DNA of 64,000 nt from Rubrivivax sp. GTDB taxonomy: Bacteria; Pseudomonadota; Gammaproteobacteria; Burkholderiales; Burkholderiaceae_C. Location: positions 1 through 64,000 of the forward strand of contig JALHPF010000003.1 of the NCBI GenBank assembly GCA_022842595.1, in the 5' to 3' direction. Below the pieces are notes generated by a model. That model was not told where the DNA came from, did not search any database, and was given only the letters and a program-made list of their open reading frames with translations. Positions within the stretch are counted from its first letter, which is position 1. Each line of letters starts with the position of its first letter. Shown here one piece after another: positions 30,573-42,244 of the stretch. Made by a program: the position numbers and the translations under genes.

Positions 30573-32051
30573 TCAACTGGGCAGCTTGGAGGTGGCGACA
30601 TGCTTCAGCAGTTCGGCCACCGAGACGTTCATCACGTCGGTGAAGGGCTTCGGGTACAGGCCCATCCAGAGCACCGCAATCGCCAGCACGGCGAGCATCG
30701 TGAATTCACGGGCGTTGATGTCCTTCAGCGCCTTCACGTCGTCGTTGGCGACATCGCCGAAGTAGACGCGCTTGACCATCCACAGCGTGTAGGCGGCGCC
30801 GAAGATCAGCGTGGTGGATGCCAGCAGGCCGATCCAGAAGTTGTATTGCACGGCGCCCAGGATCACCATCCATTCGCCGACGAAGCCGGCAGTGCCGGGC
30901 AGGCCGCAGTTGGCCATGGCGAAGAGCACGGCGAAGGCCGCGAACTTGGGCATGGTGTTGGCCACGCCGCCGTAGCTGGCGATCTCGCGGCTGTGCACGC
31001 GGTCGTAGAGCACGCCGATGCACAGGAACATCGCGCCCGAGACGAAGCCGTGGCTGATCATCTGCACGATGGCGCCGGACACGCCCAGTTCGTTGAAGAT
31101 GAAGAAGCCGAGCGTGACGAAGCCCATGTGCGCGATCGAGCTGTAGGCCACCAGTTTCTTCATGTCCTGCTGCACCAGCGCCACCAGGCCGATGTAGAGC
31201 ACGGCCACGAGGCTGAGCGCGATGATGAGCCAGTCGTATTCACGCGCCGCGTCGGGGGCAATCGGCATGGAAAAGCGCAGGAAACCATACGCGCCCAGCT
31301 TCAGCATGATGGCGGCCAGCACCACCGAGCCGCCAGTGGGCGCCTCCACGTGTGCGTCGGGCAGCCAGGTGTGCACCGGCCACATCGGCACCTTCACCGA
31401 GAACGCGGCGAGGAAGGCGAAGAACAGCAGCGTCTGCGCCGGCAGCGGCAAGGGCAGCTTGTGCCAGGCCGCGATCTCGAAACTGCCACCGCTCTTGAAG
31501 TACAGGAAGACCAGGGCCACCAGCATCAGCAGCGAGCCGGCCAGCGTGTACAGGAAGAACTTGAAGGCCGCGTAGACCCGGTTCGGCCCGCCCCAGACGC
31601 CGATGATGATGTACATCGGGATCAGCGTGGCTTCGAAGAACACGTAGAACAGCAGGCCGTCGGCGGCCGAGAACACGCCGACCATCAGGCCCGACAGGAT
31701 CAGGAACGCACCCATGTACTGCGCGACACGATCGGTGATGACTTCCCAGGCGGCGATGACGACGATGACGGTGATGAAGGCCGTCAGTGGCACGAACCAC
31801 ATTGACAGCCCGTCCACGCCCAGGTGGTAGTGCACATTGAAGCGCTCGATCCAGGGCATCTTCTCGACGAACTGCAGCGCGGCAGTGCTGGTGTCGAAGC
31901 GCGTGATCAAGGGCAGCGTGACCAGGAACGAGGCGATCGAACCGGCCAGGGCCACGCCGCGCGTGATACCGGCGTTTTCGTCGCGGCCCGTGGCCAGCAG
32001 CAGCACACCGACGGCGATGGGCAGCCAGATGGCGACACTCAACAAGCCCAT
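30573..32051 (-). CDS. nuoM: NADH-quinone oxidoreductase subunit M
   Basis: A 492-residue antiporter-like subunit of complex I. About fourteen membrane helices. The conserved acidic residue of helix 5 sits in F-F-E-A-T-L-I-P-M-Y, and helix 7-8 has F-S-V-K-V-P-M-W-P-V-H-T-W-L-P-D-A-H-V-E-A-P-T. It lies between nuoL (49 bp before) and nuoN (21 bp after). Length matches E. coli NuoM (about 509). Confidence 0.97.
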   Translation of the reverse strand: MGLLSVAIWLPIAVGVLLLATGRDENAGITRGVALAGSIASFLVTLPLITRFDTSTAALQFVEKMPWIERFNVHYHLGVDGLSMWFVPLTAFITVIVVIAAWEVITDRVAQYMGAFLILSGLMVGVFSAADGLLFYVFFEATLIPMYIIIGVWGGPNRVYAAFKFFLYTLAGSLLMLVALVFLYFKSGGSFEIAAWHKLPLPLPAQTLLFFAFLAAFSVKVPMWPVHTWLPDAHVEAPTGGSVVLAAIMLKLGAYGFLRFSMPIAPDAAREYDWLIIALSLVAVLYIGLVALVQQDMKKLVAYSSIAHMGFVTLGFFIFNELGVSGAIVQMISHGFVSGAMFLCIGVLYDRVHSREIASYGGVANTMPKFAAFAVLFAMANCGLPGTAGFVGEWMVILGAVQYNFWIGLLASTTLIFGAAYTLWMVKRVYFGDVANDDVKALKDINAREFTMLAVLAIAVLWMGLYPKPFTDVMNVSVAELLKHVATSKLPS

Positions 32052-32100
32052 GGGGTCCTTCTTCCTTCGTTCTTGTTTTTCATAGGGGTCGCGTCAGGCA

Positions 32101-34158
32101 TCAGCGCATCAGGCTGCTGAAGAAAGGCCAGAGCTGCCAGGTGAGCAGGCCGAAGATGCCGAGCATCATGACCAGCGCGTACCAGTAAAGGTGCCCGGTC
32201 TGCACCAGCCGCACGACACCGCCGAATGCGCCGATGGCACGCGCCGACCCGTTGATGACGGCGCCGTCGATGAGCGCCTGGTCGCCACCCTTCCACAGGC
32301 CCATGCCGATGAGACGGGCGCCAGCGGCCAGCACGTGTTCGTTGAACCAGTCGAGGTAGTACTTGTTCTCGAGCACGGTGCGAAGGGGCTTGAGGTTGCG
32401 GTCCAGCGCGGCCGGGATCGACGGCATCTTCAGATAGAAGAGCCAGGCCGTGAACACGCCCGCTGCGGCCAGCCAGAACGGCAGCGTCTGCAGGCCGTGC
32501 AGGGCCATGGCGGTGGCGCCGTGGAAATGCTCGGCGAGCGAGGCCATGGCCGGGTGCTTGGCGGCATCGACCGTGATCGCGTCCTTCAGGAAGTCGCCGA
32601 AGAGCATCGGCTGGATCGTCAGGAAGCCGATGACCACCGAAGGCAGGGCCAGCAACACCAGCGGCGCGGTCACGACCCAGGGGGATTCGTGTGGCACGTG
32701 CGCATGCGCGTGGGCGTGGTCGTCATGGCCATGAGCCTTGTCGTCCTCGTGCGCGTGATCGTCGTCGTGGTGTTCGGCCGGGAACGGCTTGTCGTGGAAG
32801 CGTTCCTTGCCGTGGAACACCAGGAAGTACATCCGGAACGAATAGAAGGCCGTGACGAAGACCCCCGCCACCACCGCGAAGATGGCGAACGGCGTACCCG
32901 GCAGGTTAGACGCTTCAACGGCGAGGATGATGCTGTCCTTGCTGTAGAAGCCGGCGAACAGCGGCGTGCCGATCAGCGCCAGGCTGCCCAGCAGTGCGGT
33001 GATCCAGGTGATGGGCATGTGCTTGCGCAGGCCGCCCATGTTGCGGATGTCCTGATCATGGTGCATGCCCATGATCACGCTGCCGGCCGCCAGGAACAGC
33101 AAGGCCTTGAAGAAGGCGTGCGTCATCAGGTGGAACACCGCCACGCTGTAGGCCGATGCACCCAGCGCCACCGTCATGTAGCCCAGCTGGCTGAGCGTGG
33201 AATAGGCGACGACGCGCTTGATGTCGTTCTGGATGATGCCCAGGAAGCCCATGAACAGCGCGGTGATGGCACCGATGACCATCACCAGGTTCAGCGCGGT
33301 ATCGCTCAGCTCGAACAGCGGGCTCATGCGCGCGACCATGAAGATGCCGGCCGTGACCATGGTGGCGGCGTGGATCAGCGCGGAAATGGGCGTCGGGCCT
33401 TCCATCGAATCGGGCAGCCACACGTGCAGCGGGAACTGCGCGCTCTTGCCCATCGCGCCGATGAACAGGCAGATGCAGGCCGTAGTGATGAGCATCCAGT
33501 CCGTACCCGGGAACGTCATCTTCGCCAGTTCGGGCGCCTTGGCGAAGGCCTCGCCGTAGTTCAGCGTGCCGGCATAGGCCGCGATCAGGCCGATGCCCAG
33601 GATGAAGCCGAAGTCGCCGACCCGGTTCACCAGGAAGGCCTTCATGTTGGCGAAGATGGCCGTCGGCCGCTTGAACCAGAAGCCGATGAGCAGGTAGCTG
33701 ACCAGGCCCACCGCTTCCCAGCCGAAGAACAGCTGCAGGAAGTTGTTGCTCATCACCAGCATCAGCATGCTGAAGGTGAACAGGCTGATGTAGCTGAAGA
33801 AGCGCTGGTAGCCCGGGTCTTCTTCCATGTAGCCGATGGTGTAGACGTGCACCATCAGCGACACGAAGGTCACCACGCACATCATCATCGCCGTCAGGCC
33901 GTCGACCAGGAAGCCGACTTCCATGACCAGCTTGCCGACCACCATCCACTCGTACAGCGTCTGGTTGTAGCGGGCGCCGCCGGCCACCTGCGCCAGCACG
34001 TAGGCCGAACAGATGAAGGCGATGAGCACGCCCAGGATGGTGAAGAAGTGCGCGCCACGGCGGCCCACCACCTTGCCGGCGAGGCCGGCGATGAGGGCGC
34101 CGGCCAAGGGCGCCAGCGGAACGGTGAGCAGCAGGCTCGTGGACAGGGTGGAGGCCAT
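32101..34158 (-). CDS. nuoL: NADH-quinone oxidoreductase subunit L
   Basis: A 685-residue membrane subunit of complex I at the tip of the membrane arm. It has the conserved F-F-G-W-E-A-V-G-L-V-S-Y-L-L-I-G-F-W and H-V-W-L-P-D-S-M-E-G-P-T-P segments and a C-terminal extension with the long lateral helix region. Length is above E. coli NuoL (613). Most of the excess is a His/Asp-rich loop at about residues 449-489, rich in H-D-D-H and A-H-A-H runs, between two membrane helices. Starts 6 bp after the nuoK stop. Confidence 0.96.
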   Translation of the reverse strand: MASTLSTSLLLTVPLAPLAGALIAGLAGKVVGRRGAHFFTILGVLIAFICSAYVLAQVAGGARYNQTLYEWMVVGKLVMEVGFLVDGLTAMMMCVVTFVSLMVHVYTIGYMEEDPGYQRFFSYISLFTFSMLMLVMSNNFLQLFFGWEAVGLVSYLLIGFWFKRPTAIFANMKAFLVNRVGDFGFILGIGLIAAYAGTLNYGEAFAKAPELAKMTFPGTDWMLITTACICLFIGAMGKSAQFPLHVWLPDSMEGPTPISALIHAATMVTAGIFMVARMSPLFELSDTALNLVMVIGAITALFMGFLGIIQNDIKRVVAYSTLSQLGYMTVALGASAYSVAVFHLMTHAFFKALLFLAAGSVIMGMHHDQDIRNMGGLRKHMPITWITALLGSLALIGTPLFAGFYSKDSIILAVEASNLPGTPFAIFAVVAGVFVTAFYSFRMYFLVFHGKERFHDKPFPAEHHDDDHAHEDDKAHGHDDHAHAHAHVPHESPWVVTAPLVLLALPSVVIGFLTIQPMLFGDFLKDAITVDAAKHPAMASLAEHFHGATAMALHGLQTLPFWLAAAGVFTAWLFYLKMPSIPAALDRNLKPLRTVLENKYYLDWFNEHVLAAGARLIGMGLWKGGDQALIDGAVINGSARAIGAFGGVVRLVQTGHLYWYALVMMLGIFGLLTWQLWPFFSSLMR

Positions 34159-34164
34159 CTCGGG

Positions 34165-34482
34165 TCAGCCCTTCAAGTCGTCGAGCTCGTCGACGTTGAT
34201 CGACGACCGGTTGCGGAACAGCACCACCAGGATCGCCAGGCCAATGGCCGATTCGGCCGCGGCCACCGTGAGGATGAAGAACACGAACACCTGCCCGGCC
34301 ATGTCGCCCAGATAGTGCGAGAAGGCAATGAAGTTCATGTTCACGGCCAGCAGCATCAGCTCGATGGCCATCAGCAGCACGATGAGGTTGCGCCGGTTCA
34401 TGAAGATGCCGACGACCGACAGCGCGAACAGGATGCCGCCCAGGCTGAGGTAATGGCCCAGGGTGATGGGACCGAGGCTCAT
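34165..34482 (-). CDS. nuoK: NADH-quinone oxidoreductase subunit K
   Basis: A 105-residue subunit with three membrane helices. The proton-channel glutamates lie in the second and third helices ([11 protein letters not shown] and [10 protein letters not shown]). The ATG overlaps the nuoJ stop by 4 bp (ATGA), so translation of the two is coupled. Confidence 0.97.
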   Translation of the reverse strand: MSLGPITLGHYLSLGGILFALSVVGIFMNRRNLIVLLMAIELMLLAVNMNFIAFSHYLGDMAGQVFVFFILTVAAAESAIGLAILVVLFRNRSSINVDELDDLKG

Positions 34483-35141
34483 GGCGCGGCCCCCTTGTTG
34501 CCCATGTTCTCGCCCGGGTTCTCGCCTTCGGCGGGCAGGCTCGGCTTTTCGATGGTGGGGGCCACCTTGACGATGCGCAGGCGGTCGGCCTTGTTGGCCA
34601 GCACCTGCTGCGACGGGTCCATGTGGCGGCTGTCCTTGCGCGCACGCAGCGTCAGCGCGATGGCCGCGATGATGGCCACCAGCAGCAGCACCGCCGCCAA
34701 TTGCAGCGGGTACAGGTAGTGGGTGTAGAGCTCGATACCCAGCAGCTTGGTGTTGCCGAGCTCGAGCGCACGAGCCGTGGGCTCGGGAGCCTCGAGCTTG
34801 AAGCCGCGCATCAGCACCAGGGCCATTTCCAGGGCGATCAACGCACCCACCAGGCCAGCCAGCGGCAGGTGCTTCCAGAAACCCTCACGGAAGCCGTCCG
34901 AATTGACATCGAGCATCATCACGACGAACAGGAACAGCACCATCACGGCGCCGACATAGACCAGCACCAGCGTGATCGCCAGGAACTCGGCGCGCAGCAG
35001 CATCCAGATGCAGCTGGCGCTGAAGAAGGAAAGCACCAGGAACAGCGCCGCATGCACGGTGCTGCGCGCGGTGATGACGCGAAAGGCTGCAAACAGCAGC
35101 ACCGCGGCAAAGGTGTAGAAGAGACCGGTGGTGGTGTCCAT
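34479..35141 (-). CDS. nuoJ: NADH-quinone oxidoreductase subunit J
   Basis: A 220-residue complex I membrane subunit. The conserved third helix is seen in [19 protein letters not shown], which carries the pi-bulge near the quinone channel. The last 35 residues are a charged cytoplasmic tail. ATG 35141 is chosen because the family N-terminus ([10 protein letters not shown]) starts here; the upstream frame is not conserved. 79 bp without features separate it from nuoI. Confidence 0.95.
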   Translation of the reverse strand: MDTTTGLFYTFAAVLLFAAFRVITARSTVHAALFLVLSFFSASCIWMLLRAEFLAITLVLVYVGAVMVLFLFVVMMLDVNSDGFREGFWKHLPLAGLVGALIALEMALVLMRGFKLEAPEPTARALELGNTKLLGIELYTHYLYPLQLAAVLLLVAIIAAIALTLRARKDSRHMDPSQQVLANKADRLRIVKVAPTIEKPSLPAEGENPGENMGNKGAAP

Positions 35142-35220
35142 GTGTTGTTCTTGATGCGGCCTGCTCGTGGGCGGGCCCTCCTGGCGTTGGACGCTTCGGC
35201 GTGTGGGGCAGTCGGTGGCG

Positions 35221-35718
35221 TCAGCGGTACTTCGCGTCGGCCGCGCGATTCGCGGCAATCTCTTTTTCGTAGCGGTCGCCCACGGCCAGCAGCATGTCCT
35301 TGGTGAAGTACAGGTCGCCGCGTTTTTCGCCGTGGTATTCGAAGTGGTGGGTCTCGACGATGCTGTCCACCGGGCAGCTTTCTTCGCAGAAGCCGCAGAA
35401 GATGCACTTCGTCAGGTCGATGTCGTAGCGCGTGGTGCGGCGGCTGCCGTCCTTGCGCACATCGCTTTCGATGGTGATGGCCATGGCCGGGCACACCGCT
35501 TCGCACAGCTTGCAGGCAATGCAGCGTTCCTCGCCGTTTTCATAGCGGCGCAGCGCATGCAGGCCGCGGAAGCGCGGGCTTTGCGGCGTTTTCTCTTCCG
35601 GGAACTGGATCGTGATGTTCTTCGACAGGAAATGGCGCCCGGTCAGCGCCATGCCCTTGAACAACTCGGTCAGCAGCAGGCTGGAGAACACCTGCCGGAT
35701 GGTGCTGAAGGTACTCAT
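35221..35718 (-). CDS. nuoI: NADH-quinone oxidoreductase subunit I
   Basis: A 165-residue 8Fe ferredoxin-like subunit that carries clusters N6a and N6b between NuoG and NuoB. Both binding motifs are intact: [12 protein letters not shown] and [12 protein letters not shown]. An N-terminal amphipathic helix (about 8-25) docks on the membrane arm. The ATG at 35718 overlaps the nuoH stop by 4 bp. Confidence 0.97.
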   Translation of the reverse strand: MSTFSTIRQVFSSLLLTELFKGMALTGRHFLSKNITIQFPEEKTPQSPRFRGLHALRRYENGEERCIACKLCEAVCPAMAITIESDVRKDGSRRTTRYDIDLTKCIFCGFCEESCPVDSIVETHHFEYHGEKRGDLYFTKDMLLAVGDRYEKEIAANRAADAKYR

Positions 35719-36782
35719 AGAGGCTTCCAGATGCTGAAGGGCGACTGGATCCACAGGCCGATCACGACCAGCCAGACCAGGGTGATGGGAATGAAGATCT
35801 TCCAGCCCAGACGCATGATCTGGTCGTAGCGGAAGCGCGGGAAGGTGGCACGCACCCACAGGAACATCGTGGCCACGCAGAAGACCTTGATGGCCAGCCA
35901 GATCCAGCCCGGGATGAAGTCCAGGAAGGCCACCGGTGACAGCCAGCCGCCCAGGAACAGCAGCACGGTGAGCATGCTCACCAGGATCATGTTGGCGTAC
36001 TCGGCCAGGAAGAACATGGCGAAGCTCATGCCCGAGTACTCGATCATGTGGCCGGCGACGATTTCCGATTCGCCTTCCACCACGTCGAAGGGGTGGCGGT
36101 TGGTCTCGGCCAGGCCGCTGATGAAGAAGACGACGAAGATGGGCAGCAGCGGCAGCCAGTTCCAGCTGAGGAAGCTCAGGCCCATGTCGGCGAAGCGGCC
36201 GCGGTCCTGCTGGGCGACGATCTCGCTCAGGTTCATGCTGGCCGAGACCATCAGCACCACCACCAGGCAGAAGCCCATGGCGATCTCGTAGCTGACCATC
36301 TGCGCGCTGGCGCGCAACGCGCCCAGGAAGGCGTACTTCGAATTGCTGGCCCAGCCGGCGATGATGACGCCGTAGACCTCGAGGCTGGTGATGGCCATCA
36401 GGAACAGCAGGCCGGCATTGATGTTGGCCAGCGCGACGTCGGGGCCAAAGGGGATGACGGCCCAGGCCGCGAGCGCGGGCATGATCGTCATGATCGGGCC
36501 CAGGAAGAAGAGCGGCTTGTTCGCGGCCGTGGGGCGGATGATCTCCTTGAAGATCAGCTTCACCGCATCGGCGATCGGCTGCAGCAGGCCGGCCGGGCCG
36601 ACGCGGTTGGGGCCCGGGCGGATCTGGCTCCAGCCGATGGCCTTGCGTTCCCAGAGCGTCAGGTAGGCGACGCAGCCCATCAGCGGCAGCACCACGGCGA
36701 TGATCTTGATCAGGCTCCAGATCACCAGCCAGAGCGTGGGGCCGAAGGTGGCGGTGCCGAATTGTTGAAGAGGCTCGAACAT
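35715..36782 (-). CDS. nuoH: NADH-quinone oxidoreductase subunit H
   Basis: A 355-residue membrane subunit that forms the quinone entry chamber with NuoB and NuoD. Eight to nine helices. Conserved charged motifs are present: [20 protein letters not shown] near 50-70 and the E-x-E cluster in [12 protein letters not shown] with N-R-H-P-F before it. 2 bp separate it from nuoG. Confidence 0.98.
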   Translation of the reverse strand: MFEPLQQFGTATFGPTLWLVIWSLIKIIAVVLPLMGCVAYLTLWERKAIGWSQIRPGPNRVGPAGLLQPIADAVKLIFKEIIRPTAANKPLFFLGPIMTIMPALAAWAVIPFGPDVALANINAGLLFLMAITSLEVYGVIIAGWASNSKYAFLGALRASAQMVSYEIAMGFCLVVVLMVSASMNLSEIVAQQDRGRFADMGLSFLSWNWLPLLPIFVVFFISGLAETNRHPFDVVEGESEIVAGHMIEYSGMSFAMFFLAEYANMILVSMLTVLLFLGGWLSPVAFLDFIPGWIWLAIKVFCVATMFLWVRATFPRFRYDQIMRLGWKIFIPITLVWLVVIGLWIQSPFSIWKPL

Positions 36783-36784
36783 GA

Positions 36785-39127
36785 TCAGGGCGCCTTCACG
36801 GCTTCGACGGTGATGTCACCAAACATCGGCCCCAGCCCGGTCGTCATCGGGTGGCCAGCGGGTACGCGCACGGTTCGTTCGGCCAGCGTCTGGTCTTCGC
36901 GCGCAGGCAGCACCACGGCACCTTCGCCCTGTGCCACCAGCACCCGGCCGCCCGGACGCAGGCCCAGCTGGTGCCACAGAGCAGAAGGCAGGCCCACCAC
37001 CGGTTCGCCGCGGGCGTCTGCGGTCAGCTGCAGCGACGTGGCGCGGCGCACGATGGAATCGGTCGCGTAGATGGGTACGTCGGACACACGCTGCAATGCG
37101 CTGCCGGCTGGCATCGGCGCGGGGGCCAAGGTGGCAGCGGTGCTGTTGTCAAGGCGGCTGGCCAGCAGTGTCAGGTCGCCCAGCGCTTCAGCGCGCACGT
37201 CTTCCGAGGTCTCGAAATCGAAGCCGGGCACGCCGAGCAGGTTGCCCAGCACCCGCAGCACCTTCCAGCCAGGGCGGCTGTCCCCCATCGGCTTGACGAC
37301 GCCGTGGAAGCTTTGCGCCCGGCCTTCGGCATTGACATACGTGCCGGCGGTTTCCGTGAACGGGGCGATCGGCAGCATGACGTCGGCCACGTCGGCGGCC
37401 GCGTCCTTGAAGGCCGTCAAGGCCACGACCAGGCCCGAAGCCGCGAGCGCACGGCGGGCGGCCGAGGCATCGGCGGCGTCAAGCATGGGCTCGGTGTTCA
37501 GCAGCAGCAGCGCCTTCATCGGCTCGCTGAGCATCTGCTGCGCGTTCAGGCCACCCGGGCCTGGCAGGGCACGGACGAGCTGCGCACCGACGCTGTTGCC
37601 GGCCTCGCCGAGCACGCCGACACTGGCGCCGGTATGGCGGGCGATCCAGCTGGCCAGGGCCAGCAGCCGCGAGGCTTGCGGATGCTGCACGGCGGCATGG
37701 CCCAGCAGCACCGCCTTGCGTTCGCCGCTGCGCAGCGAAGCGGCGATGGCCTGCGCCTCGGCCCCGGGCGTGATGCCATCCACCGGCAAGGGCTCGCCGC
37801 CGGCCTGCGCCACGGCCACGGCCACTTCGGCCAGCATGTGCGGCCAGTCGCTGGGCGCGGCGGTCAAGCGCGTGGCCAGCGGCAGCAGCCAGTCGTCATG
37901 GACGGCATGCAGGCTGTGCACCTGGGCACCATGGCGCACGGCCTGGCGCAGGCGTTGCGCGAACAGCGGGTGGTCCTTGCGCAGGAACGAGCCGATGACG
38001 AAGGCGCGGTCCAGCTGCGACAGCGCGGCCACGGGCAAGCCCAGCCAGCGCGCCTGGCCGGCGGCCGCGGCGTGGCTGAAGTCGCTGTGGCGCAGGCGGT
38101 GGTCGATGCTCTCGCTGCCGATGCCGCGCACCAGCTTGGCCAGCAGGTGCAGCTCTTCGGTGGTGGACATCGCGCTGGCCAGAGCGCCGATGCGGGCCGT
38201 GCCGAATTCGGCCTTCACGCGCTTCAGGCCGTCGACGACGTAGCCCAGCGCCGTGTTCCAGTCGACCGCCTGCCATTGCCCGCCCTGCTTGACCATCGGC
38301 TGCGTCAGCCGTGCTTCGCTGTTGACGGCCTCGTAGCTGAAACGGTCGCGGTCGGCGATCCAGCATTCGTTGACGGCGTCGTTTTCCAGCGGCACCACGC
38401 GCATCACCCGGCCGGACTTCACCTGCACGATGAGGTTGGCACCGGTGCTGTCGTGCGGGGACACCGACTTCCTGCGCGAGAGTTCCCAGGTGCGGGCGCT
38501 GTAGCGGAAGGGCTTGCTGGTGAGCGCACCCACTGGGCAGATGTCGATCATGTTGCCCGACAGCTCGCTGTCGACCGTGCCACCGGTGACGGTGGTGATC
38601 TCGCTGTGCTCGCCGCGGTGGATCATGCCGAGCTCCATCACCCCGGCCACTTCCTGGCCGAAGCGCACGCAGCGCGTGCAGTGGATGCAGCGGCTCATCT
38701 CTTCCATGCTGATGAGCGGGCCCACGTCCTTGTGGAAGACGACGCGCTTCTCTTCATCGTAGCGGCTGGCGCTCTTGCCATAGCCCACGGCCAGGTCCTG
38801 CAGCTGGCATTCGCCGCCCTGGTCGCAGATGGGGCAGTCCAGCGGGTGGTTGATGAGCAGGAACTCCATCACCGACTGCTGCGCCTTCAGCGCCTTGTCG
38901 CTTTTCGTGCGCACGATCATGCCGTTGGTCACCGGCGTGGCGCAGGCCGGCATGGGCTTGGGCATCTTCTCGATGTCGACCAGGCACATGCGGCAGTTCG
39001 CCGCGATGGACAGCTTCTTGTGGTAGCAGAAATGCGGGATGTAGACGCCCGCCGCGTCGGCGGCATGCATGACCATGCTGCCGTCGGCGACCGTGACGGG
39101 TTTGCCGTCTAGAGTGATCTCGGCCAT
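36785..39127 (-). CDS. nuoG: NADH-quinone oxidoreductase subunit G
   Basis: A 780-residue subunit of the NADH-oxidising arm. The N-terminal part carries the 2Fe-2S motif ([15 protein letters not shown]), the His-containing 4Fe motif (C-D-Q-G-G-E-C-Q near H-P-L-D-C-P-I-C) and C-I-H-C-T-R-C-V. The molybdopterin-like domain after about residue 220 is retained but inactive in this family. The extra cluster N7 found in E. coli and Thermus appears absent: the region after R-Y-S-A-R-T-W-E has no C-x2-C-x3-C set. This matches mitochondrial-type complex I. 4 bp after nuoF. Confidence 0.96.
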   Translation of the reverse strand: MAEITLDGKPVTVADGSMVMHAADAAGVYIPHFCYHKKLSIAANCRMCLVDIEKMPKPMPACATPVTNGMIVRTKSDKALKAQQSVMEFLLINHPLDCPICDQGGECQLQDLAVGYGKSASRYDEEKRVVFHKDVGPLISMEEMSRCIHCTRCVRFGQEVAGVMELGMIHRGEHSEITTVTGGTVDSELSGNMIDICPVGALTSKPFRYSARTWELSRRKSVSPHDSTGANLIVQVKSGRVMRVVPLENDAVNECWIADRDRFSYEAVNSEARLTQPMVKQGGQWQAVDWNTALGYVVDGLKRVKAEFGTARIGALASAMSTTEELHLLAKLVRGIGSESIDHRLRHSDFSHAAAAGQARWLGLPVAALSQLDRAFVIGSFLRKDHPLFAQRLRQAVRHGAQVHSLHAVHDDWLLPLATRLTAAPSDWPHMLAEVAVAVAQAGGEPLPVDGITPGAEAQAIAASLRSGERKAVLLGHAAVQHPQASRLLALASWIARHTGASVGVLGEAGNSVGAQLVRALPGPGGLNAQQMLSEPMKALLLLNTEPMLDAADASAARRALAASGLVVALTAFKDAAADVADVMLPIAPFTETAGTYVNAEGRAQSFHGVVKPMGDSRPGWKVLRVLGNLLGVPGFDFETSEDVRAEALGDLTLLASRLDNSTAATLAPAPMPAGSALQRVSDVPIYATDSIVRRATSLQLTADARGEPVVGLPSALWHQLGLRPGGRVLVAQGEGAVVLPAREDQTLAERTVRVPAGHPMTTGLGPMFGDITVEAVKAP

Positions 39128-39131
39128 GGGT

Positions 39132-40490
39132 TCAGATGTACGCGGGGACTAGGCAGGTCTTGTGTTCGACGTGGTGCTCGAACTCGGGGCGGAAGTGCTT
39201 CAGCATCGCCTGCACCGGCATCGCTGCGGCATCACCCAGCGCACAGATGGTGCGCCCCTTGATGTTGTCGGCGACATTGTCCAGCAGGTCCAGGTCGTCG
39301 GGACGGCCCTTGCCGTGCTCGATGCGGTCCACCATGCGCCACAGCCAGCCCGTGCCCTCGCGGCAGGGCGTGCACTGGCCGCAGCTTTCATGCTGGTAGA
39401 AGTAGCTCAGGCGCAGCAGGCTCTTCACCATGCAACGGCTGTCGTCCATGACGATGACCGCGCCGCTGCCCAGCATCGAGCCGGCCTTGGCAATGGCGTC
39501 GTAGTCCATCGTCGTGTCCATCATGATGCCGGCGGGCAGCACCGGCGCCGACGAACCACCGGGAATCACCGCCTTCAGCTTGCGCCCGCTGCGCACGCCG
39601 CCAGCCAGTTCGAGCAGGGTAGCGAAAGGCGTGCCCATCGGCACTTCGAAGTTGCCGGGCCTGTTGACGTCACCGACGACACTGAAGATCTTGGTGCCGC
39701 CGTTGTTCGGCTTGCCACATTCCAGATACTTCTGGCCGCCGTTGTTGATGATCCAGGGCACCGCGGCGAAGGTCTCGGTGTTGTTGATCGTGGTCGGCTT
39801 GCCGTACAGGCCGAAGCTGGCCGGGAACGGCGGCTTGAAGCGCGGCTGGCCCTTCTTGCCTTCCAGGCTTTCCAGCAGCGCGGTTTCTTCGCCGCAGATG
39901 TAGGCGCCGAAACCGTGGAAGGCGTGCAGCTGGAAGCTGTGCGGGCTGCCCAGGATGTTGTCGCCCAGGAAGCCTGCCGCACGGGCCTCTTCCAGCGCCG
40001 TCTCGAAGCGTTCATACGCTTCGAAGATTTCGCCGTGGATGTAGTTGTAGCCCGTCTTGATGCCCATCGCGAAAGCGGCAATGGCCATGCCTTCGATGAC
40101 GATGTGCGGGTTGTACAGAAGGATGTCGCGGTCCTTGCAGGTGCCCGGCTCGCCTTCGTCGCTGTTGCAGACCAGGTACTTCGGGCCGGGGAAGGCGCGC
40201 GGCATGAAGCTCCACTTCAAGCCGGTGGGGAAGCCCGCGCCGCCACGGCCGCGCAGGCCGCCGAGCTTGACTTCGGCGATCACCTGGTCGGGCGTCATGG
40301 GCTCGGCACCTGCAGGCTGATCCACACCGAGGATCTTCTTCAGCGCGCTGTAGCCACCCCGCGCCACGTAGTCGGCCAGATGCCAGTTGCTGCCGTTGAG
40401 GCCAGCGTAGATCTGCGCGCCGATGTGGCGGTCGTGGAAGCAGGTCTCGGTGCCCCGGGCCTGAAACTTCGACAGGTCGAGCAGTGACAT
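39132..40490 (-). CDS. nuoF: NADH-quinone oxidoreductase subunit F
   Basis: A 452-residue flavoprotein subunit that binds NADH, FMN and cluster N3. The FMN/NADH glycine loop [10 protein letters not shown] is at 81-90. The N3 motif [13 protein letters not shown] is near 366-378, with the fourth Cys in [11 protein letters not shown] 40490 is chosen: it shares one base with the nuoE stop (TGATG), and the longer open frame is only read-through of nuoE in another frame. Confidence 0.97.
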   Translation of the reverse strand: MSLLDLSKFQARGTETCFHDRHIGAQIYAGLNGSNWHLADYVARGGYSALKKILGVDQPAGAEPMTPDQVIAEVKLGGLRGRGGAGFPTGLKWSFMPRAFPGPKYLVCNSDEGEPGTCKDRDILLYNPHIVIEGMAIAAFAMGIKTGYNYIHGEIFEAYERFETALEEARAAGFLGDNILGSPHSFQLHAFHGFGAYICGEETALLESLEGKKGQPRFKPPFPASFGLYGKPTTINNTETFAAVPWIINNGGQKYLECGKPNNGGTKIFSVVGDVNRPGNFEVPMGTPFATLLELAGGVRSGRKLKAVIPGGSSAPVLPAGIMMDTTMDYDAIAKAGSMLGSGAVIVMDDSRCMVKSLLRLSYFYQHESCGQCTPCREGTGWLWRMVDRIEHGKGRPDDLDLLDNVADNIKGRTICALGDAAAMPVQAMLKHFRPEFEHHVEHKTCLVPAYI

Positions 40491-40975
40491 CAGCTGTTGG
40501 CCTTCAAGGTGTCCAGGAGTTCGTCCAGGCGCTCGTTCGTCATGAAGCTGAGCATCTGGCGGTCGTTGACCAGCAGCACAGGCGCGTCGGCACAGGCGCC
40601 CAGGCATTCGCTGGGTTGCACGGTGAAGACGCCGTCGGCGGTGCTGCCGTAGGGTTCCACGCCCAGCCGCTTGCACACATGCTGCAGCGCGGTTTCGCCA
40701 TCGCGCAACTGGCACGGCAGGTTGGTGCAGACGTTGAGCTTGAACTTGCCCACCGGCTGCTGGTTGTACATGTTGTAGAAGGTGGTGACTTCGTGCACCG
40801 CGATCGGTGCCATGCCGAGCACGGCGGCGATGCCGGCTTCTGCCTCGGGGCTCACGTGGCCCTGCTCGTCCTGCACGATGGCCAGGCAGGCCATCACCGC
40901 CGACGCCTTGTGCTCGGCCGGGTACTTGGCCACTTCCTTGGAGAAGCGGGCCAGGGTGGATTCCGAAAACGTCAT
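40490..40975 (-). CDS. nuoE: NADH-quinone oxidoreductase subunit E
   Basis: A 161-residue thioredoxin-fold subunit with the off-path 2Fe-2S cluster N1a. The four ligands are Cys83, Cys88 (C-T-N-L-P-C), Cys124 and Cys128 (C-L-G-A-C). The stop is shared with the nuoF start by one base; 6 bp separate it from nuoD. Confidence 0.97.
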   Translation of the reverse strand: MTFSESTLARFSKEVAKYPAEHKASAVMACLAIVQDEQGHVSPEAEAGIAAVLGMAPIAVHEVTTFYNMYNQQPVGKFKLNVCTNLPCQLRDGETALQHVCKRLGVEPYGSTADGVFTVQPSECLGACADAPVLLVNDRQMLSFMTNERLDELLDTLKANS

Positions 40976-40981
40976 CGCTGT

Positions 40982-42235
40982 TTACCTGTCAATCTCTCCG
41001 AACACGATGTCCATCGTGCCGATGATGGCCACGGCGTCGGCAATCATGTGCCCCCGCGCCATCTCGTCCAGTGCCGCCAGATGCGGGAACCCTGGCGCGC
41101 GAATCTTCAACCGGTAGGGCTTGTTGGCGCCGTCGCTCACCAGGTAGATGCCGAACTCGCCCTTGGGGTGTTCCACCGCCGCGTAGGCCTCGCCTTCGGG
41201 CACGTGCATGCCTTCGGTGAACAGCTTGAAGTGGTGGATCAGCTCTTCCATGTTGGACTTCATGTCCACACGCGAAGGCGGCGCCACCTTGTGGTTCTCG
41301 GTGATGACCGGGCCCGGGTTGGCGCGCAGCCAGGCCACGCATTGCTGGATGATGCGGTTGCTCTGGCGCATCTCTTCGATGCGCACCAGATAGCGGTCGT
41401 AGGTGTCGCCGTTCGTGCCCACCGGCACGTCGAAGTCCATCCGGTCGTAGACGTCGTAGGGCTGCGTCTTGCGCAGGTCCCAGGCGAAGCCGCTGCCGCG
41501 CAGCATGGGGCCGGTGAAGCCCAGGTTCAGTGCGCGCTCGGGGGTGACGACGCCGATGCCCACGGTGCGCTGCTTCCAGATGCGGTTGTCCGTCAGCAGG
41601 GTCTCGTACTCGTCGACCATCTTCGGGAAACGGCGGCAGAAGTCGTCGATGAAGTCGAGCAAGGAACCCTGGCGGTTCTCGTTCAGGCCCTTGATGGCGG
41701 CCTCGTTCTTGATTCGGCTGACCTTGTACTGCGCCATTGTTTCCGGCAGGTCGCGGTAGACGCCACCGGGCCGGAAGTAGGCCGCGTGCATGCGTGCGCC
41801 GCTCACGGCCTCGTACATGTCGAACAGGTCTTCACGCTCGCGGAAGCAGTAGATGAAGATGTTCATCGCACCGCAGTCGAGCCCGTGGGCGCCGAGCCAC
41901 ATCAGATGGTTCATCACCCGCGTGATCTCGCTGAACATCACGCGGATGTACTGCGCGCGGATCGGCACGTCCACGCCCGTCAGCTTCTCGATGGCCAGGC
42001 AGTAGGCGTGCTCGTTGCACATCATCGAGACATAGTCCAGCCGGTCCATGTAGGGCAGGTTCTGGATGAAGGTCTTGCTCTCGGCCAGCTTCTCGGTGGC
42101 GCGGTGCAAGAGGCCGATGTGCGGGTCGGCACGCTGGATGACTTCGCCGTCGAGTTCGAGCACCAGGCGCAGCACGCCGTGCGCGGCCGGGTGTTGCGGG
42201 CCGAAGTTCAGGGTGTAGTTCTTGATGTCCGCCAT
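40982..42235 (-). CDS. nuoD: NADH-quinone oxidoreductase subunit D
   Basis: A 417-residue 49-kDa-type subunit that lines the quinone site with NuoB. The N-terminal loop [12 protein letters not shown] carries the His that contacts quinone, and the protein ends with the conserved [13 protein letters not shown]. NuoC and NuoD are separate genes here, unlike the fused E. coli protein. 9 bp after nuoC. Confidence 0.98.
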   Translation of the reverse strand: MADIKNYTLNFGPQHPAAHGVLRLVLELDGEVIQRADPHIGLLHRATEKLAESKTFIQNLPYMDRLDYVSMMCNEHAYCLAIEKLTGVDVPIRAQYIRVMFSEITRVMNHLMWLGAHGLDCGAMNIFIYCFREREDLFDMYEAVSGARMHAAYFRPGGVYRDLPETMAQYKVSRIKNEAAIKGLNENRQGSLLDFIDDFCRRFPKMVDEYETLLTDNRIWKQRTVGIGVVTPERALNLGFTGPMLRGSGFAWDLRKTQPYDVYDRMDFDVPVGTNGDTYDRYLVRIEEMRQSNRIIQQCVAWLRANPGPVITENHKVAPPSRVDMKSNMEELIHHFKLFTEGMHVPEGEAYAAVEHPKGEFGIYLVSDGANKPYRLKIRAPGFPHLAALDEMARGHMIADAVAIIGTMDIVFGEIDR

Positions 42236-42244
42236 GCTGCGCGC

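Noticed and set aside
28935..34719. Long plus-strand open frames (956 and 842 codons) opposite nuoN-nuoJ.
   Set aside because: Shadows of highly conserved nuo genes; the His/Gln/Arg-rich translations resemble no protein.
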